This document shows, in pieces, positions 35,029 through 48,300 of a stretch of DNA of 64,000 nt. The position numbers and the translations under genes were made by a program. Below the pieces are notes generated by a model that worked only from the letters and a program-made list of their open reading frames with translations, was not told where the DNA came from and searched no databases. Positions within the stretch are counted from its first letter, which is position 1; each line of letters opens with the position of its first letter. Origin of the DNA: Cucumis sativus (lineage: Eukaryota; Streptophyta; Magnoliopsida; Cucurbitales; Cucurbitaceae); NCBI RefSeq assembly GCF_000004075.3, contig NC_026657.2, forward strand, positions 6,944,001-7,008,000, read 5' to 3'.

Positions 35029-37906
35029 AACTATCCAAAAGGTGGGGCTAAAATGTACCTCTGGTAGCACTATCTGTACTGCATAGCTTCACAAGCAAAA
35101 TGTTTGTTACAAGATTCACAACACAAGCTACAGTTCCATGAAGCTCTACTAGAAGTTGACCTTCCTTTTCATGCAAAATATATGGTCACTTACATGAAAG
35201 GCAAGAAGAAGTAAAAATGAATACCTTTCTTTGGATAGGTTGTTGAATGAGAACTAGCAGGGCTGAAAGGAATGACTCCAAATTCCTTCAATCATCTGGT
35301 AAAGAAAAAGCCAAAGTAAGCTACAAGAAAATGTTTGTCTTGATTAAAACTTTATAACAAAGTGCTTTTTCTATTCTACTTTTCCTTGTCTTGCAACAGG
35401 GATTGTGGACCTTTCAACCAATGTGTTACATGCATGTCAATTTTTAAGCAAAAAGAAACTGTCTGTGAAATAACCTTAGTAGTTAGTATGGTTTCTCTGC
35501 TGCTGTCTGTGAAATAACAATGTCTCACAAAAAACAAAAACTGTAAATATTGCTAAAGTAAAGCCCCGAATAACCCAATTTTGGCTATCTACAAAAGAAT
35601 CTTTGATCAATAATCTCATTACACATTGCTCCTTGAATTCCCCCTCCCCCCCCCCCCCCCCCCCCCCCTTTCTGTGAAGTGGAAAGTTCTTACTTTAAAG
35701 CATGCTTTTTTTTCTCAATACTTTATTTTAAAGGAGTGGAATTATAATCAAAGGTGATAACAATGGGGACAGAGGTTACAACCTGATTTGGTAAAGTCAT
35801 ATAGAAATTGTTACAATTCTTTTGATTTTGGGATGAAAAGCAAGCTAAGGGGTCTTCTTTAATAATTTTTGCCAGAAAAGAAGAGCTTCACAAATAGTCC
35901 AGTTGTTATTTGAGTATAATTCTTTCTTCAAAAGAACCAAAGATTTTGTCTTGATTGGGGGCTGTTATGTGTTTGTTATGAATGTGTCTAGAAATTCTTA
36001 GCTCAATCCAATAATCAATTTGGATTGGGTAACAACTTGGTAGTTTATAAACAGATTTGATCCTACATCAATTTGTCCATCTACCTATATAAGAAATCTT
36101 AGTACATTTTGAATACAGTTTACAAAACAAAAAATTAATTGGAACAAACTTTGAAAGTACACTTGTGACTATAAAATTGAAAAGCTTAGAAATTAAATCA
36201 CTGAAACTAATGTTTTTAACAGACAATCGATCCATATATGATTTCTAAAAAGTTTGATATTTAAAGGTTAGTCTAATTTAGACTTTAAAGAAAAAAGATA
36301 AAGATGTGCCACTTATATTATAACCCACCAAAAAGAAAGGTGGATAGAGAATGATAAAGGTTCTCTCTTTTTCATATACACAAAAATAATAAAGAAAATA
36401 TGATAGTGATAATGGGTTGTTACAGGCTTTATTTGATAAGGTGAATGTTAACTCAAAATGACAGCTTAGGCATTAGAGAAAATAAAAATAAAAAGCTTTA
36501 ACTTTGGTGCTGGGAAAACCCATTTAAAAAGATGTATACTTTAGAGTGTTTAAATAAACTCCATCCTATCAGAACATTTTTTAGTGCACAAGAAAGGAAA
36601 TGGAAATGGCCCACTCTTCTCAATTATTTGTTCCTGTCTTTACTTACACCTTCTCCCAGAAACCATAGCATTCATGAGCAGTGGCCTTATGGCTCTATTA
36701 TCTTCTTTTCTCCTATGAATTTACATTTGTATTCAACAAGATTTTATTTGCTATGTGGTGAATTATTCAACAGTAAGGGGCCTTGTGGGTATTTAGTTTA
36801 AGAAAGGTTTGTTAAAACAGTGCACTGATTCTCTCTATTATGATCACAAGTGGATGTTAATCTTGACCTTCACAAGTCAACTAATTTCCAAATAAACTCT
36901 TCGATAGCCTCTGAAACAGTATTACAGGATTGCTTCAGTCTTAGTGATGTTTTATTGAATTGATGTATTTGGTTTAGTTGGAACATTTTACCAAGCAAAA
37001 CCCATGAGATGTTTATGCCTTAGTGGGATTGATGGAGGAGATTGAAGGTTAGTGATGGAGTTCTAAGGTTAAAATTCTATGCTGGAACGAGAAACAAGAA
37101 TTTGGATTGAATTTTCAATTTAACAAAATAAATTATATATCTACAATCATATTCGATCTCACCTCTTCCCCAAACAAATTCGATTCTCCTTTTCCTCTAA
37201 ATAAGAAAGTTCATACTTCAAAGCAGTTGCCATCACATCTTTCATCTAAAACACTGATGTTTGTGTGATAAGAATTTTGCTGTTTGTGCTTGTTGTCATG
37301 TAAGGTTGAGGCCTTTCATTTTGGGTGTTTTTTTTAATACGAGCTTAGGGATAACCCTCACCATTGACTTGACCCCAATCAACATAAACTAAGCAAATCC
37401 CATATGATGTATCTTCCTAAGTTTCTTCATGTTTCAAAACAAGATTGACAACGTCATTTATAGTCCTAATAATCCCAACGTTACATGTTCTTATATCTAT
37501 CGTCATATAACTTCTAGCTACATTATATTCACCAATCCTCTTTTCTTAATATACTTTTCATTTTCTATGATATTGAATCCCTTGGTCCATACTCAAAATA
37601 TAAAGGTCAAACCAATCAAATGCATCGTATAAAAGAATCAAACAGAAAATTGAAAAACTTTACATGAAATGGAATTTGATGATGATGATGCTTCATGAAG
37701 TTCCTATTTAATGGCATGCCAACATTAAAGCAAGGAAATTAGCAAGAGGAAAGTAGGTAGGAGTAGGCTAGAGAAAATGAAAGTGAAACCAATAGCAAGA
37801 GCAAGAGCATTACGTTGATTATCATACATTATTTACTTATCACACGGAGAAACCAAGCACTAAAAACTCAGAACATAGAATGTTAAAAAGCTTGAAACAA
37901 CACAGT
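35029..37906. other. Spacer between CNGC copies A and B
   Basis: Upstream region of copy A plus the 3' flank of copy B. Parts of 35300-35900 align with 41400-42100, upstream of copy B, and with 43800-44200. The region includes a long C homopolymer at 35646-35668. No coding exon is supported. Confidence 0.6.
35646..35668. repeat. Poly-C homopolymer, 23 bases
   Basis: 23 consecutive C bases preceded by CCCCCT, in an otherwise AT-rich spacer. The equivalent places upstream of copy B (about 41750) and of the remnant (about 44140) have no C run, only CTCCTTGA followed by T/C-rich sequence. Confidence 0.9.
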
Positions 37907-40900
37907 TTAAAGATCCAAGCTGGGGAAGTTTGGCTTGTTATGATGATCATTTGGCTTCGGAGGCGCCGATAGATTTGTCACTCGTGTGATTTGGGGAGTT
38001 TGCTGGGGTTGATCTCGCTGCACAGCTTGCAGTAGATAGGATATGAATATGGATGCATACAGAGTGGCCCTAAAGCTCGCGGAGGAGCCAAATATTTTAG
38101 CTAATGCATCTTGAAACCTGCCATCTCCACCTCCCCTCCGCTTTCTTTCACGGTAATCCTCCCAAGCTTCTTGTATTTTGTAGGCTGCCCAAACTCTCCA
38201 TTGATGAGAATAGAACCTAGAGAACATCGATTGTAGATCAATAAGTTGAATGAGAAAGAACTTTTATGAGATCAATGGTAGAACGATTTATGTGTAAGTT
38301 CAGTTAGAAGAGCATGCCTCACTGAGAGTTGGAACTGCTTGCTATTGAGACGCTGGTAGCGGAACTGACTAGTTACAGATTCCAGCTCATTAGACTTTAG
38401 AGCAAAGGCTTCAACCTCAGTAAGAGTTTTAATTGTTCTATTTGAAATGGGAAGACAAGTGGAGCTGGGATCCATTGCCCACTGAACTAGCTCTTCACCA
38501 CAAAAGTCACCAGCTTTAAGAGTACCCAAGTACAGGTTATCTTTCCAACCACAATTAGTAAGGGTAGCCAGCTCTCCTTTCATGATAAATAGCATCATAT
38601 CAATTGTGTCACCCTCTTGCAGAATGAAGCTCTTCTTTGTAAATAACACAGGCTTGAGATATTCACACATCGAGTCTAACAGTTGTTTGTCCATGCTGCT
38701 AAAAAGTGGCACCTAAAGCATTCCAAGTTAACAAAATTTCACAGGTAGAATGTGCAAAGTTGAAGAAAAAGAACTCACTTTCTTAAGATGGGCCAAGCAA
38801 AGGTGTTGTTTGATGTCTCTCATAAGGTCTTTAGGAAGGTTACTGATGAGTTCCTCTTCCTTAACTCCCCTATTTAGCTGCCATTTGTACTGATCATATC
38901 GCCGAATACGTCGCCTCAACTCCTCTGGGAGCATACGATGTGCCATCCAATGCTCGGCATCTCTTCGGTTAATTCTCATCTGCTCTATTTTAACAGTTGC
39001 CGACTGCAGGTATTTCTGTCAAGGGAAACAACTCATAGTTGAAAGTCGGAGCAATTAATAGAGAATGAAGTATGCAATATGGTAGAGCAATGCAACCATA
39101 ATATTTGGAGCATATGTTTATTGTCTTGAGCTTGAAGCAACTGTAAAGAGAGTGAATTGAGCATCATATGTTACCTGAATGTTACTAATGAGTAACGCAA
39201 ATAAAACCAAACCAAGGATGGCGATGAAGACAGAAAAAAAAACCTCCTCCATGTACTTGCTTACTTTAAGGTTTTGTCCACTAGAGCTGTAGAAAGACAA
39301 GAAAGTTCTTCACCAAGTATGGTGTACTCTAAAGAATTAACTTAAAATGTGTGTAAAAGGATATGCTTCAGGGATGATACAAATAAACAATGGGAAAACT
39401 TGGAACTTATAACAATTAGATTCATATATATCATATCACAGTCCTTAGTCGTGAAGGAACATAGTAAACTTATACCAACCTGACATTTTGCAAAGCCCAC
39501 CAGAAGGAATAGAATAATTTCCGGCAAAAATTCTCTGTCGTCGTTAATTGAAACTTAATGGCTTGATCAAACATCCCAAACTCGAAGTGTTTTCCATCTT
39601 CCAACTTTCTAGGAGAGCAATACTCATTTAAAGTTGAGTTTGGTTGTCCTTTTGGATCTTCACAGTACAGAAAATTGTGGATGCAGATCTTATCGTTCTT
39701 GCATTCGTTGAACCAACATCTGATCTGTCGTTTGATTGATAACGAATACCAAGCGGCACCAACTACCTAATTCGTTACATTCATTGCTCATAAGAGAATT
39801 CCTCTTAAACCAAAATATAACTTTTGATTTAAGTTAAATGAACACATACATGACCAGCTTGTATATAGATGAGAAGATTGAAAGCAGCTCCACTCCAAGC
39901 TGTTTCCGTCAGTATGCCAGAAGTTCTGGTTACTTCTCTATAGAGTGGATAGATTCGAAAAATTCTTGGAATATATTGCAAAATATTTGCAGTGTTCAGG
40001 AAGTTCCTTGACTTCGCGAGAGTATAGCTTTTCGCTGCAGGTAAGATTGCTAATACCAAAAGCTGAACGACATAAAAAGGACCAAGTTATCTTAAGCAGT
40101 AAGTTCAATTCCATGAGGCAATCAATACTGCTCAAACAGAAAGGATTCACAAGAATATATCCAGCGACTTGAAAATAATTCATTCTTCATCCGGATATCA
40201 AAAAATACAAGCACACAATCTTTTGTACAATGTCAAGAAAGAGAGGATTTTTCTTTCCATATATTTAACTTTTTGCAAATAAGTCCAAAATCTCCCTCAC
40301 CACAAAGTGTAAATCAATTTTCATTTTAATTGAACTGAGAGCTAATATAACCGAAAGTGTATAGAATTGATACCTGAGGCAGTGGGAGAATGGATAAGAT
40401 ATCGATCAAGAAGTTTGAGGAGAGATATTTCTTTGCTATTTTTGCTGGATCTTTGATTAACTCACCACTTCCAAAAACCGGTAAAGAAGGAGGAAGAAAA
40501 CTGGTTCGAAATTCAAAGATTATGTGAAGTATATAAAATAAGTCGAAGAATGTGCGAAGAACACAAGCAATGATGATCAGTTGTCGGTCCAAGGTTAGGC
40601 AATAAAGTTCTTTATCGATCCTTGAGACGTAAAAGAAGAGAGGATCCACGGCTACTGCTATGACAGAGGAGAGCACAAATATCTTGTTCCATTGCTGAAG
40701 AAATGGCTTATTTGGATCAAGAATTTTCTTCCAAAATTTTCGTTTCTTTACTGACTGATCATCTGAATGCTTGAAGCCAGAGATTATACTTATTCCTCTA
40801 AACCAATCAGAAACACTTGAAAATCTTCTCTCTATGCTTTCCAATATTGAGCCTGGAGACAATCTGCTTCTATATTGGTAACCTCCATATCTGTCATGAA

Positions 40901-41160
40901 AATTAGAAGTTGAATTACCAAAACCATGCATTTATTACCATATATCCATTTTAGAACTAAGAACACGTCAGTTCCATAGAATCATGTTCAAGCAAGTTGT
41001 TTGGAGATAGTCAATTAATAGAAGCATTTCAGGGACAACAAGAACAGACTGTATGAAAACAGAAGCCATATAGTGCTGTAGAAAGAGAATGAGTTGGTTT
41101 TCAGAATATTTGAGAGAGAGAGAAAGAGTAAGAATATTCAAACCTTGCAGAATTTGGCAT
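37907..41160 (-). CDS. Cyclic nucleotide-gated ion channel (CNGC1/10-like), copy B, 8 exons
   Basis: Complement exons 41160-41144, 40890-40374, 40062-39850, 39766-39480, 39286-39175, 39015-38779, 38712-38318 and 38216-37907 join in frame to 695 residues. Intron positions and phases are the same as in copy A, and five of the eight exons have the same length. Intron 7 again has a GC donor. The pore filter is SSSGQN, and the binding-domain block AGDFCGEELVQWAMDP and the IQ motif YKIQEAWEDYRERKR are present. The largest differences from copy A lie in exon 4, in the extracellular loop between S5 and the pore, where sequence and length diverge; transmembrane and cytosolic parts are much better kept. 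Nothing in the frame suggests loss of function. It is a tandem duplicate of copy A in the same orientation. Confidence 0.9.
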
Positions 41161-43170
41161 TGTGGGGCTAAACTGTGCCTCTGACGGTAGTATATGTACA
41201 GTGTACTGCTTAGCTTCAGAAGCAAAATGTTTGTCAGTGAAATACAAGATTCAAAACACAACCAACAGTTCTGTGAAGCTAATAGGAAAATTTAACATTT
41301 CTTCTCATATAAAATACGATCACTTGCATGAAAGGCAAGAAGAAGTGTCAAGTAAATTTATGAAAAGAAAAAAGGAACTTTTCGTCAATCAGATGGTAAT
41401 GAAAAAGCCAATGTAATCTTTATTAAAACTTTATAACAAAGTGCTTTTTCTATTCTACGTTTCCTTATCTTGCTACAAGCATTGTGGACCTTTGAACTAA
41501 TGTTTTACATGCATCTCAATTTGTTAGCAAAAAGAAACTGTGTTAGACTAATCTTACTCAGGTTTCTCTGTTGCTGTCAGTTGAATAAAACAATGTCTAA
41601 CAAAGACAAAAATTGTAAATATTTTTAATGTCAAGCCCCAAATAACCCAGTTTTGGCTAACTACAAAACAGTGTTTGATCAATAATGTCATTTTCTATGA
41701 GAGAAACTTTGCAAAGTTTGGTCTGCTTATGCATGCATTTCTCCTTGAATTTCCTCTTTTTTCTGTGAAGTGGGAAGTTCTTACTTAAAAGCAGTTGCTA
41801 TGGTTTTTCTTCTTTCTTTTTTTTTCCTCACTGCTTTATTTTAAAGGGGTGGTATTATAATGGAAGTGACAAAAATGAAGATAGAGGTTACAACACGTTT
41901 TGATAAAGTTACGATACTTTGATATGAAAGGGCTCTTCTTTAGTCATGCTAGAGGCTTTTTTAAGAGAATTTTGCCGGATAAAAAGAGCTTTTAAACTAT
42001 CACTAATGAACCAATCTTTATTTGACTCTATAGTTCCTTGTTTAAAAGAACCAAAGATTTTATCTTTATTGAGGATTTGTTTGTGTTTGTTATGAATGTG
42101 TGGTGAAAATTCTTAACTCAATCCATATATTAAAGATAAAGATTTTTGTTGAAATTAAAGAGATAATTTTGAAACCACTACTAGATTAAGTTAGGTTGCT
42201 CTTGTAACTTTATGTTTTTTTTTATAATATATGTATATATATTAGAATGACATTGATCCAATAGCTAGTTCAGTTTACAAAATTTTCGAATCCATCCCTA
42301 CTTACAACCGAAGCACACAACGATTACTTTGCTACACACATTGCATTTGTGGTCGTTCTTTGCATGGATATCTTTTGGTTTAACCATATTTTAAGTAGTG
42401 ACTGTTACACGATAAGGTCGACTTTAGAGATACAAAATTTTAATTTATGTTTAATATATTAATTAATTTCTTTTGAAGGGAGAAAAATTTTCAAACATCT
42501 GTCATTTTTTATCTTACCTAAATAAAGATAAATTTATTTAGTTACTTATTATTATATATTTGACAGATTTTCAGTCAACTACCTTAATTCACCTTTTGGT
42601 CAAATATTATTTTAACGTTCTCTTTTATTTGTTGTGATTTTTCTTTTATTAAAAGGGAGAGTATGAACAGGATAACAATCAAAGACTTTCAAAGCAATTA
42701 TCTAGCATTTCAAAACAAAGGTAGTTTCGGAAGGGGCTGTACTTTACTTTCGTGTTCAAATAGACTCCACAATATAGAACAGATCATGTTCAAATAAGGT
42801 CATCTAATCAGATGTAACTTCATCTTGTTGGCTAAAATAATTGTTGGGCATAATGATATATGATATATGATATATTGTATCAGAAAGTAAGGGAGTATCA
42901 GATAATTTGATGGGTGTTTTCATTAATCAAAGGCATTAAATGAGAGGAGGAACAATCAAACATCTAGAAGAGTTACTGTTAATTATAGGATGGTCAAAAT
43001 TTTGAGCTTTAAATCCAGACTGGGGATTAAAAACTGAACAGCACAAATGGAGATTTCTGAAATGAGCAGCACTGGAGAACTGCAGCTTCCTTCCCCTACA
43101 TGACTACACTAATTCCCTATCTACATTCCTACAAACTAAGATATGCGACTACGATATTTCAATACTTGAA
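41161..43170. other. Upstream region of CNGC copy B
   Basis: AT-rich flank with no coding exon. The presumed promoter lies just right of 41160. Most of this stretch is duplicated at 43737-45260. Confidence 0.55.
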
Positions 43171-45260
43171 AGTTTCTTAATATGCTTTTCATTTTCTATG
43201 ATTTTGAATCCCTTGGTCCATTCTCAAAATATAAAGGTCAAACCAATCAAATGTATCATATAAAAGAATCAAACAGAAAATTGAAAGACTTTACATGGGA
43301 TGGAATTTGATGATAATGATGCTTTCTTAAGTTCCTATTTAATGGCATGCCAACATTTAAAGCAAGGTAATTAGCAAGAAAAAAGTAGGTAGTAGTAGGC
43401 TAGAGAAAATGAAAGTGAAACCAAGCAAGAGGAAGAGCATTACGTTGATTATCATACATTATTTACTTATCACACGGAGAAACCAAGCACTTAAAAACTC
43501 AGGACATAGAATGTTAAAAAGCTTGAAACAACACAGTTTAAATATCCAAGCTGGGGAAGTTTGGCTTGTTATGCTCATCATTTGGCTTCAGAGGCGCCGA
43601 TAGATTTGTCACTCGTGTGACTTGGGGAGTTTGCTGGGGTTGATCTCGCTGCACAGATTGCAGTAGATAGGATATGAATATGGATGCATACAGAGTGGCC
43701 CTAAAGCTCGCGGAGGAGCCAAATATTTTAAACTGATGAAAAGAAAAAGAAAAAACAAACTTTTCTTCAATCAGATGGTAATCAAAAGACAATGCAGTCT
43801 TTATTAAAACTTTATAATAAATGGTTTTTCTATTTTACGTTTCCTTAACTTGCTACATGCATTGTGGACCTTTCAAATAATGTTTCACATGCATATCAAT
43901 TTGTAAGCGAAAAGAAACTTAGAATAGTTTTACTCAGGTTTCTCTCTGATGCTGTCTGTGAAATAACAATGTCTAACAAACACAAAAATTATAAATGTTC
44001 TTAATGTTAAGCCCCAAATTGGATAACCCAATTTTGGCTCACTACAAAACAATGTATGATCAATAATGTCATTTCTATGGGAGAGAAACATTGCAAAGTT
44101 TGGTCTGCTCATGTATGCATTTCTCCTTGATCTTCCTCTTTTCTGTGTAGTGGGAAGTTCTTACTTAAAAGCAGTTGCTATGGTTTTTTCTTCTTTTTCA
44201 CACTGCTTTATTTTAAAGGGGTGAATTCTAATCGAAGGGATAAAAATGAAGATAGAGGTTAGAATACATTTTGACAAAGCTCCGATCAGACATTTTTTGA
44301 ATGCGTTGAAACCCCTAACAGATTTAGTATAGGTCACTTTCTTAACTTTAAGCTCTTTACAAAATATATATATACAATCATTAGTCTGGTTTACAAAATT
44401 TCTGCTTGAAACCGAAGCACACAACAGTGACCTTGTTGGAGGTGTTGTGTCATTGTATTTGTGATCATTCCTTGCATGGACATCTTTTGGTTTAACCATA
44501 TTTGTTGAAGTAGTAACATTTCGTAAGGACAGTATGAAATACAAAATTTTAATTTTGAATCTAATATATTAATTAATTTCTTTTGGAGAAACAAAAATTT
44601 TCAAACATCTGTTATTTCCTAACTTACCTAAATAAAGTATTTTAAATAATAAATTTATTTAGTTACAATACATAATTTCGAATACTACTTGTTATTATAT
44701 ATTTAACAGATTTTCGGTCGACTACCTCTAATTCACCGTTTGGACAAATATTATTTGGACGTTCTCTTTTATTTGTTGTGATTTTTGAAACCCATAAGTA
44801 TTATAAATCATCTTTATGAACCACATTATAAGATTGGAAGTAATTAACTTTAAAACTCAAGCATACAGTACAGATCATGTTCGATCGTCTAATCAGATGC
44901 AACTTCATCTTGTTTGCTAAAATAATTGTTCGGCATAACGATATATATGATATATTGTGTTATTGTGTCAGAAAGTAAGGGAGCATCAGATAATTTGATG
45001 GGTGTTTTCCATTAATCAAAGGCATAAAAAGAGAGTAGGAACAATCAAACGTCTAAAAAGTACTGTTAATTATAGGATGGAGCTTTAAATCCAGACTGGG
45101 GACTTAAAATTGAACAGCACAAATGGAGATATCTGAAATGAGCAGCAGCACAAGAGATCAACTACGGCTTCCTTCCCCTACATGACTACACTAATTCATT
45201 CCCTATCTACATTCCTACAAACCAAGCTAATGCGACTACCATATTTAAATAACTGAAATT
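43171..45260. repeat. Second, internally deleted copy of the duplicated CNGC unit
   Basis: Aligns with 37543-43170 except that about 3.26 kb, corresponding to roughly 38097-41356, is missing. The junction is near 43734: left of it the sequence follows the CNGC last exon, right of it (GATGAAAAGAAAAAG) it follows the far upstream flank of copy B (ATGAAAAGAAAAAAGG at about 41360). Only short A/T homology is visible at the join. Confidence 0.8.
43538..43733 (-). pseudogene. CNGC last-exon remnant (copy C)
   Basis: About 65 codons of a CNGC last exon remain in frame, from FGSSASFRATLYASIFISYLLQ to the C terminus NFPSLDI and stop, nearly identical to the end of copy B (NFPSLDL). Everything upstream, including pore, binding domain and IQ motif, was removed by the deletion. 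The frame runs open a little past the junction but that part is flank sequence. It cannot encode a channel. It may still be transcribed, but no start context supports translation. Confidence 0.85.
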
Positions 45261-45384
45261 TTGTTGATGACAAAATTACTGAATGCCTATTTATTAATAA
45301 TAGACCATGGGCTCTTCATTTCTGGTCAAATCTTATCCTATCCTACTTATGCAAATCGCAAAAAAAGACTTTTGTCACCTTTGT

Positions 45385-48300
45385 TTAGGATTTCTCTTCG
45401 TCTGGCGGTTCAGGGACGGAATCAACGAAGAACTCCTCCACTGAGATAAAAATTAGATGTTAGCGAGTGAGTAGCCACATGACAAGCTATGTACATACAT
45501 ACTGGTTTATAATCGATTTTTGGGCTTTCTTAGATATGTAAGTGAAATGTTATATCTACGCCATCCAACTTTGCATGGACGGCCCAGATACTTCTGAGTT
45601 GCAAGTCATACTTGAAGAAAGAGAAGACTAACGTATGTTGTATAAATGTAAATTGCACTTACTATATAAATCTAATTAACATTCGTCAAATCTTTTGTCA
45701 TTATGAAATCTTATAGAACAATATATACATATATATCAAACAAGGGCAAAAGAAGGGTTTAGTTATATCAAACAATTCACACACCTATATCTTCTTGCTC
45801 CGGTGAATCAAGTAAAATTTCTGAGTCCGAGGGCAAAAAAGGAGAACCAGGGTAGTTACCTAATGGTCCTAAATCTGCACGAAATTGAAAAGATAGCATC
45901 AATATGCTTCGTGTTATTCCAAGAGGAATGAAAACCACCAATGGAAATAGGATTTTACATTCTTATTCAAAGTTCTTTCCTAAAAGCTATCAAATTCTAA
46001 TAAAGCAACACAAGACTATTCCATCCGGAAGACTAACAAAAGATAGAAACAAGAAAACTTCATAAAAAATTGACTGAGGAAGTAAATTACTGGAAAATGA
46101 AAATAAAAATTAAATTTACATCATACTAGAGTAAAAGGCCCCTGTTACCTCCCAAATTTGATAAATCTGTTGTAAGATCCAGGTTAAAATTCCACTGTAT
46201 CTGATCCAATGATCTGAGAGAATCCCTAGAATTTCCAGCTCCACCATCTTGTGAAAGTTGCAGACCCACCGAACTTACCATGTCTGATGTAAATGCAGTA
46301 TCGAGCGCAGAAGTATCTACTCCAATTCCAGATATTTCTGGAGCAGTGAATGAGAAATGACCACTGGATGCCACTGATGTAGGACTCAGAGACATCTCTG
46401 AAAGGGAGGACATGTTACCGTTTGGTGGAATAACAGGAACCATATCGGCCTCGCTGTTCATCAACATACTTCAATAAGGATGAGTATTAGATGCAATAAA
46501 ATGACTAACAGTTCAAGCGAAAAATGATTTGTGTAGAGGTTATGAAGCTACTGAAGGTAAATACCGTATTGCTACCCTCCATATGTATTCTTAAAAGCTC
46601 TCTTATAGTTAGCATATGAATCCTAGAGCCTACGTCTTAGCCACAGATCAATTGTCCCGTGAAAATTAATACAGTTTCGTATCACTGGATGCAGTTCCTC
46701 TTGCTTAATTTCTAACCCGAAACTTCAGTAAAAATTTGCATGCAAAATCAACCAATCACATGAAATGAACATGGCAGATTATTTTGTAGGCGTATTTAGC
46801 CAAGTACTAATGTTAAGATGATATCATGACAAGACTAGTAGCATGAGCCATCACAACCCATGTAAGTGATAATGCTAACTAGATTGACAAGGATGCTTGC
46901 TTATTGGACATGGCAAATTCTTTTTCTGTATCATATTTTTCTTCTAAGTTTGAACATATTTCCACTGCATGCAATCTTATTGGCCATTTTATAAATTTTA
47001 TATTGTTTTGTTTCATCAAGGACATGGTATTTAATGTTTTAGGATGTATGTCAGTAACGGCTTTGCTAGGGCAGCTTCCTTACTCGTTCCCAGAGTTCAT
47101 CCTAATAGGATGGAAGTTACTAGGTGCAGGAACTCCATTAACAACATGGCAGCTTGAGATTCCAGAGCCCATGGTATCCAAATGGGGTTGACCTGGCATT
47201 GACATAGGAGGTTGTTGAAGGACTGGATATCCCATCGGTAAGTTGTTAACTGCACTGAAAACAAGTAGTGATGAAGAACAACGAAATGCCAGTATCTTGC
47301 AAGATTTAACTATCTAACTTCAAATACATAAACTCGGGTTATCTTAGAAGAGCTACAACTAGACTTGGCATCCAAGAGCACACGGTATCCAGAACCCATG
47401 AATGGTTTACAACTAGGCTCGCACTTTCAGGGGGATTTTTCTCTTAAAGCACAAAATAATCTTCACAATTAATATTAATGAGCTACATAACACACAAAAA
47501 ATAGCTCAAAATTATGTTTCTCACTTGCACGGACCCCAAACAAATAAGCAGGATAAAAATTAATTCACCATCTTAGTTTATATTGCTTCATATTTAATCT
47601 ATAGTTTACAAATCACAATCTGCAGCTTACAATAATAATTGTGCAACAAGGGGAAAGAACTGAGCTAGATGTTTAAGTAATCAGTGTAAGAAAATGAGAG
47701 CTTACCAGACATAGGATGAATTCCATTCTGCATAGGAGCTAAAGGAACTTTGGGAGGCATGGAATAGTTCATGAGACGGTATTGATGTTCAAGCAAATGA
47801 TTAAAAAGGAGGATTTGCTTTTTCAATTTTAACCTTATGTAATAAGCTCTGAAAAAATCAGCATTCTCTTCTTCCAGCTTCTGCCAAACTGAATGATGAA
47901 AGTCCAAAATATTATTTAAACAATAATAAATAAGTAATAGACACAATCAACTATCCAAGTAAGCGTGAAGTAATAGTAAGTGGTCGCTAATATTGTTGTC
48001 CAATTAAACACAAAGATGAGAATATGGGACTTAATCAGATCTCCTATACTTACCTAATGACGTAAATCCAGGATCTATCCTTGCACGATTCAGTAGGGTC
48101 TTAACTACTTCATCTCTATTCATATACAATTGAAGGCACCGCTCTATTAAATTCTGAACCTAAAGCAACATTCCAACTCATTCAACAATACAAATTGTAG
48201 AGATAAGAAATCACAACAGGACTAGGAAGACGAAATAAATATAGAAAAGAATGGTCATTAAAAAATCTGTGCTTACAAATTCAATATCTTGGTGAGAAAC

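Larger units (their letters stand above)
37543..43170. repeat. Parent unit of a 5.6 kb direct tandem duplication
   Basis: Contains CNGC copy B with both flanks. Its two ends reappear head-to-tail in the following segment: the left flank and last-exon part (37543 to about 38096) match 43171-43733, and the upstream flank (about 41357 to 43170) matches 43737-45260. The match is close by eye, clearly younger than that between copies A and B. Confidence 0.8.

Noticed and set aside
43734-43792. Extra N-terminal codons on the CNGC remnant
   Set aside because: They derive from upstream flank DNA beyond the deletion junction, not from a CNGC exon.
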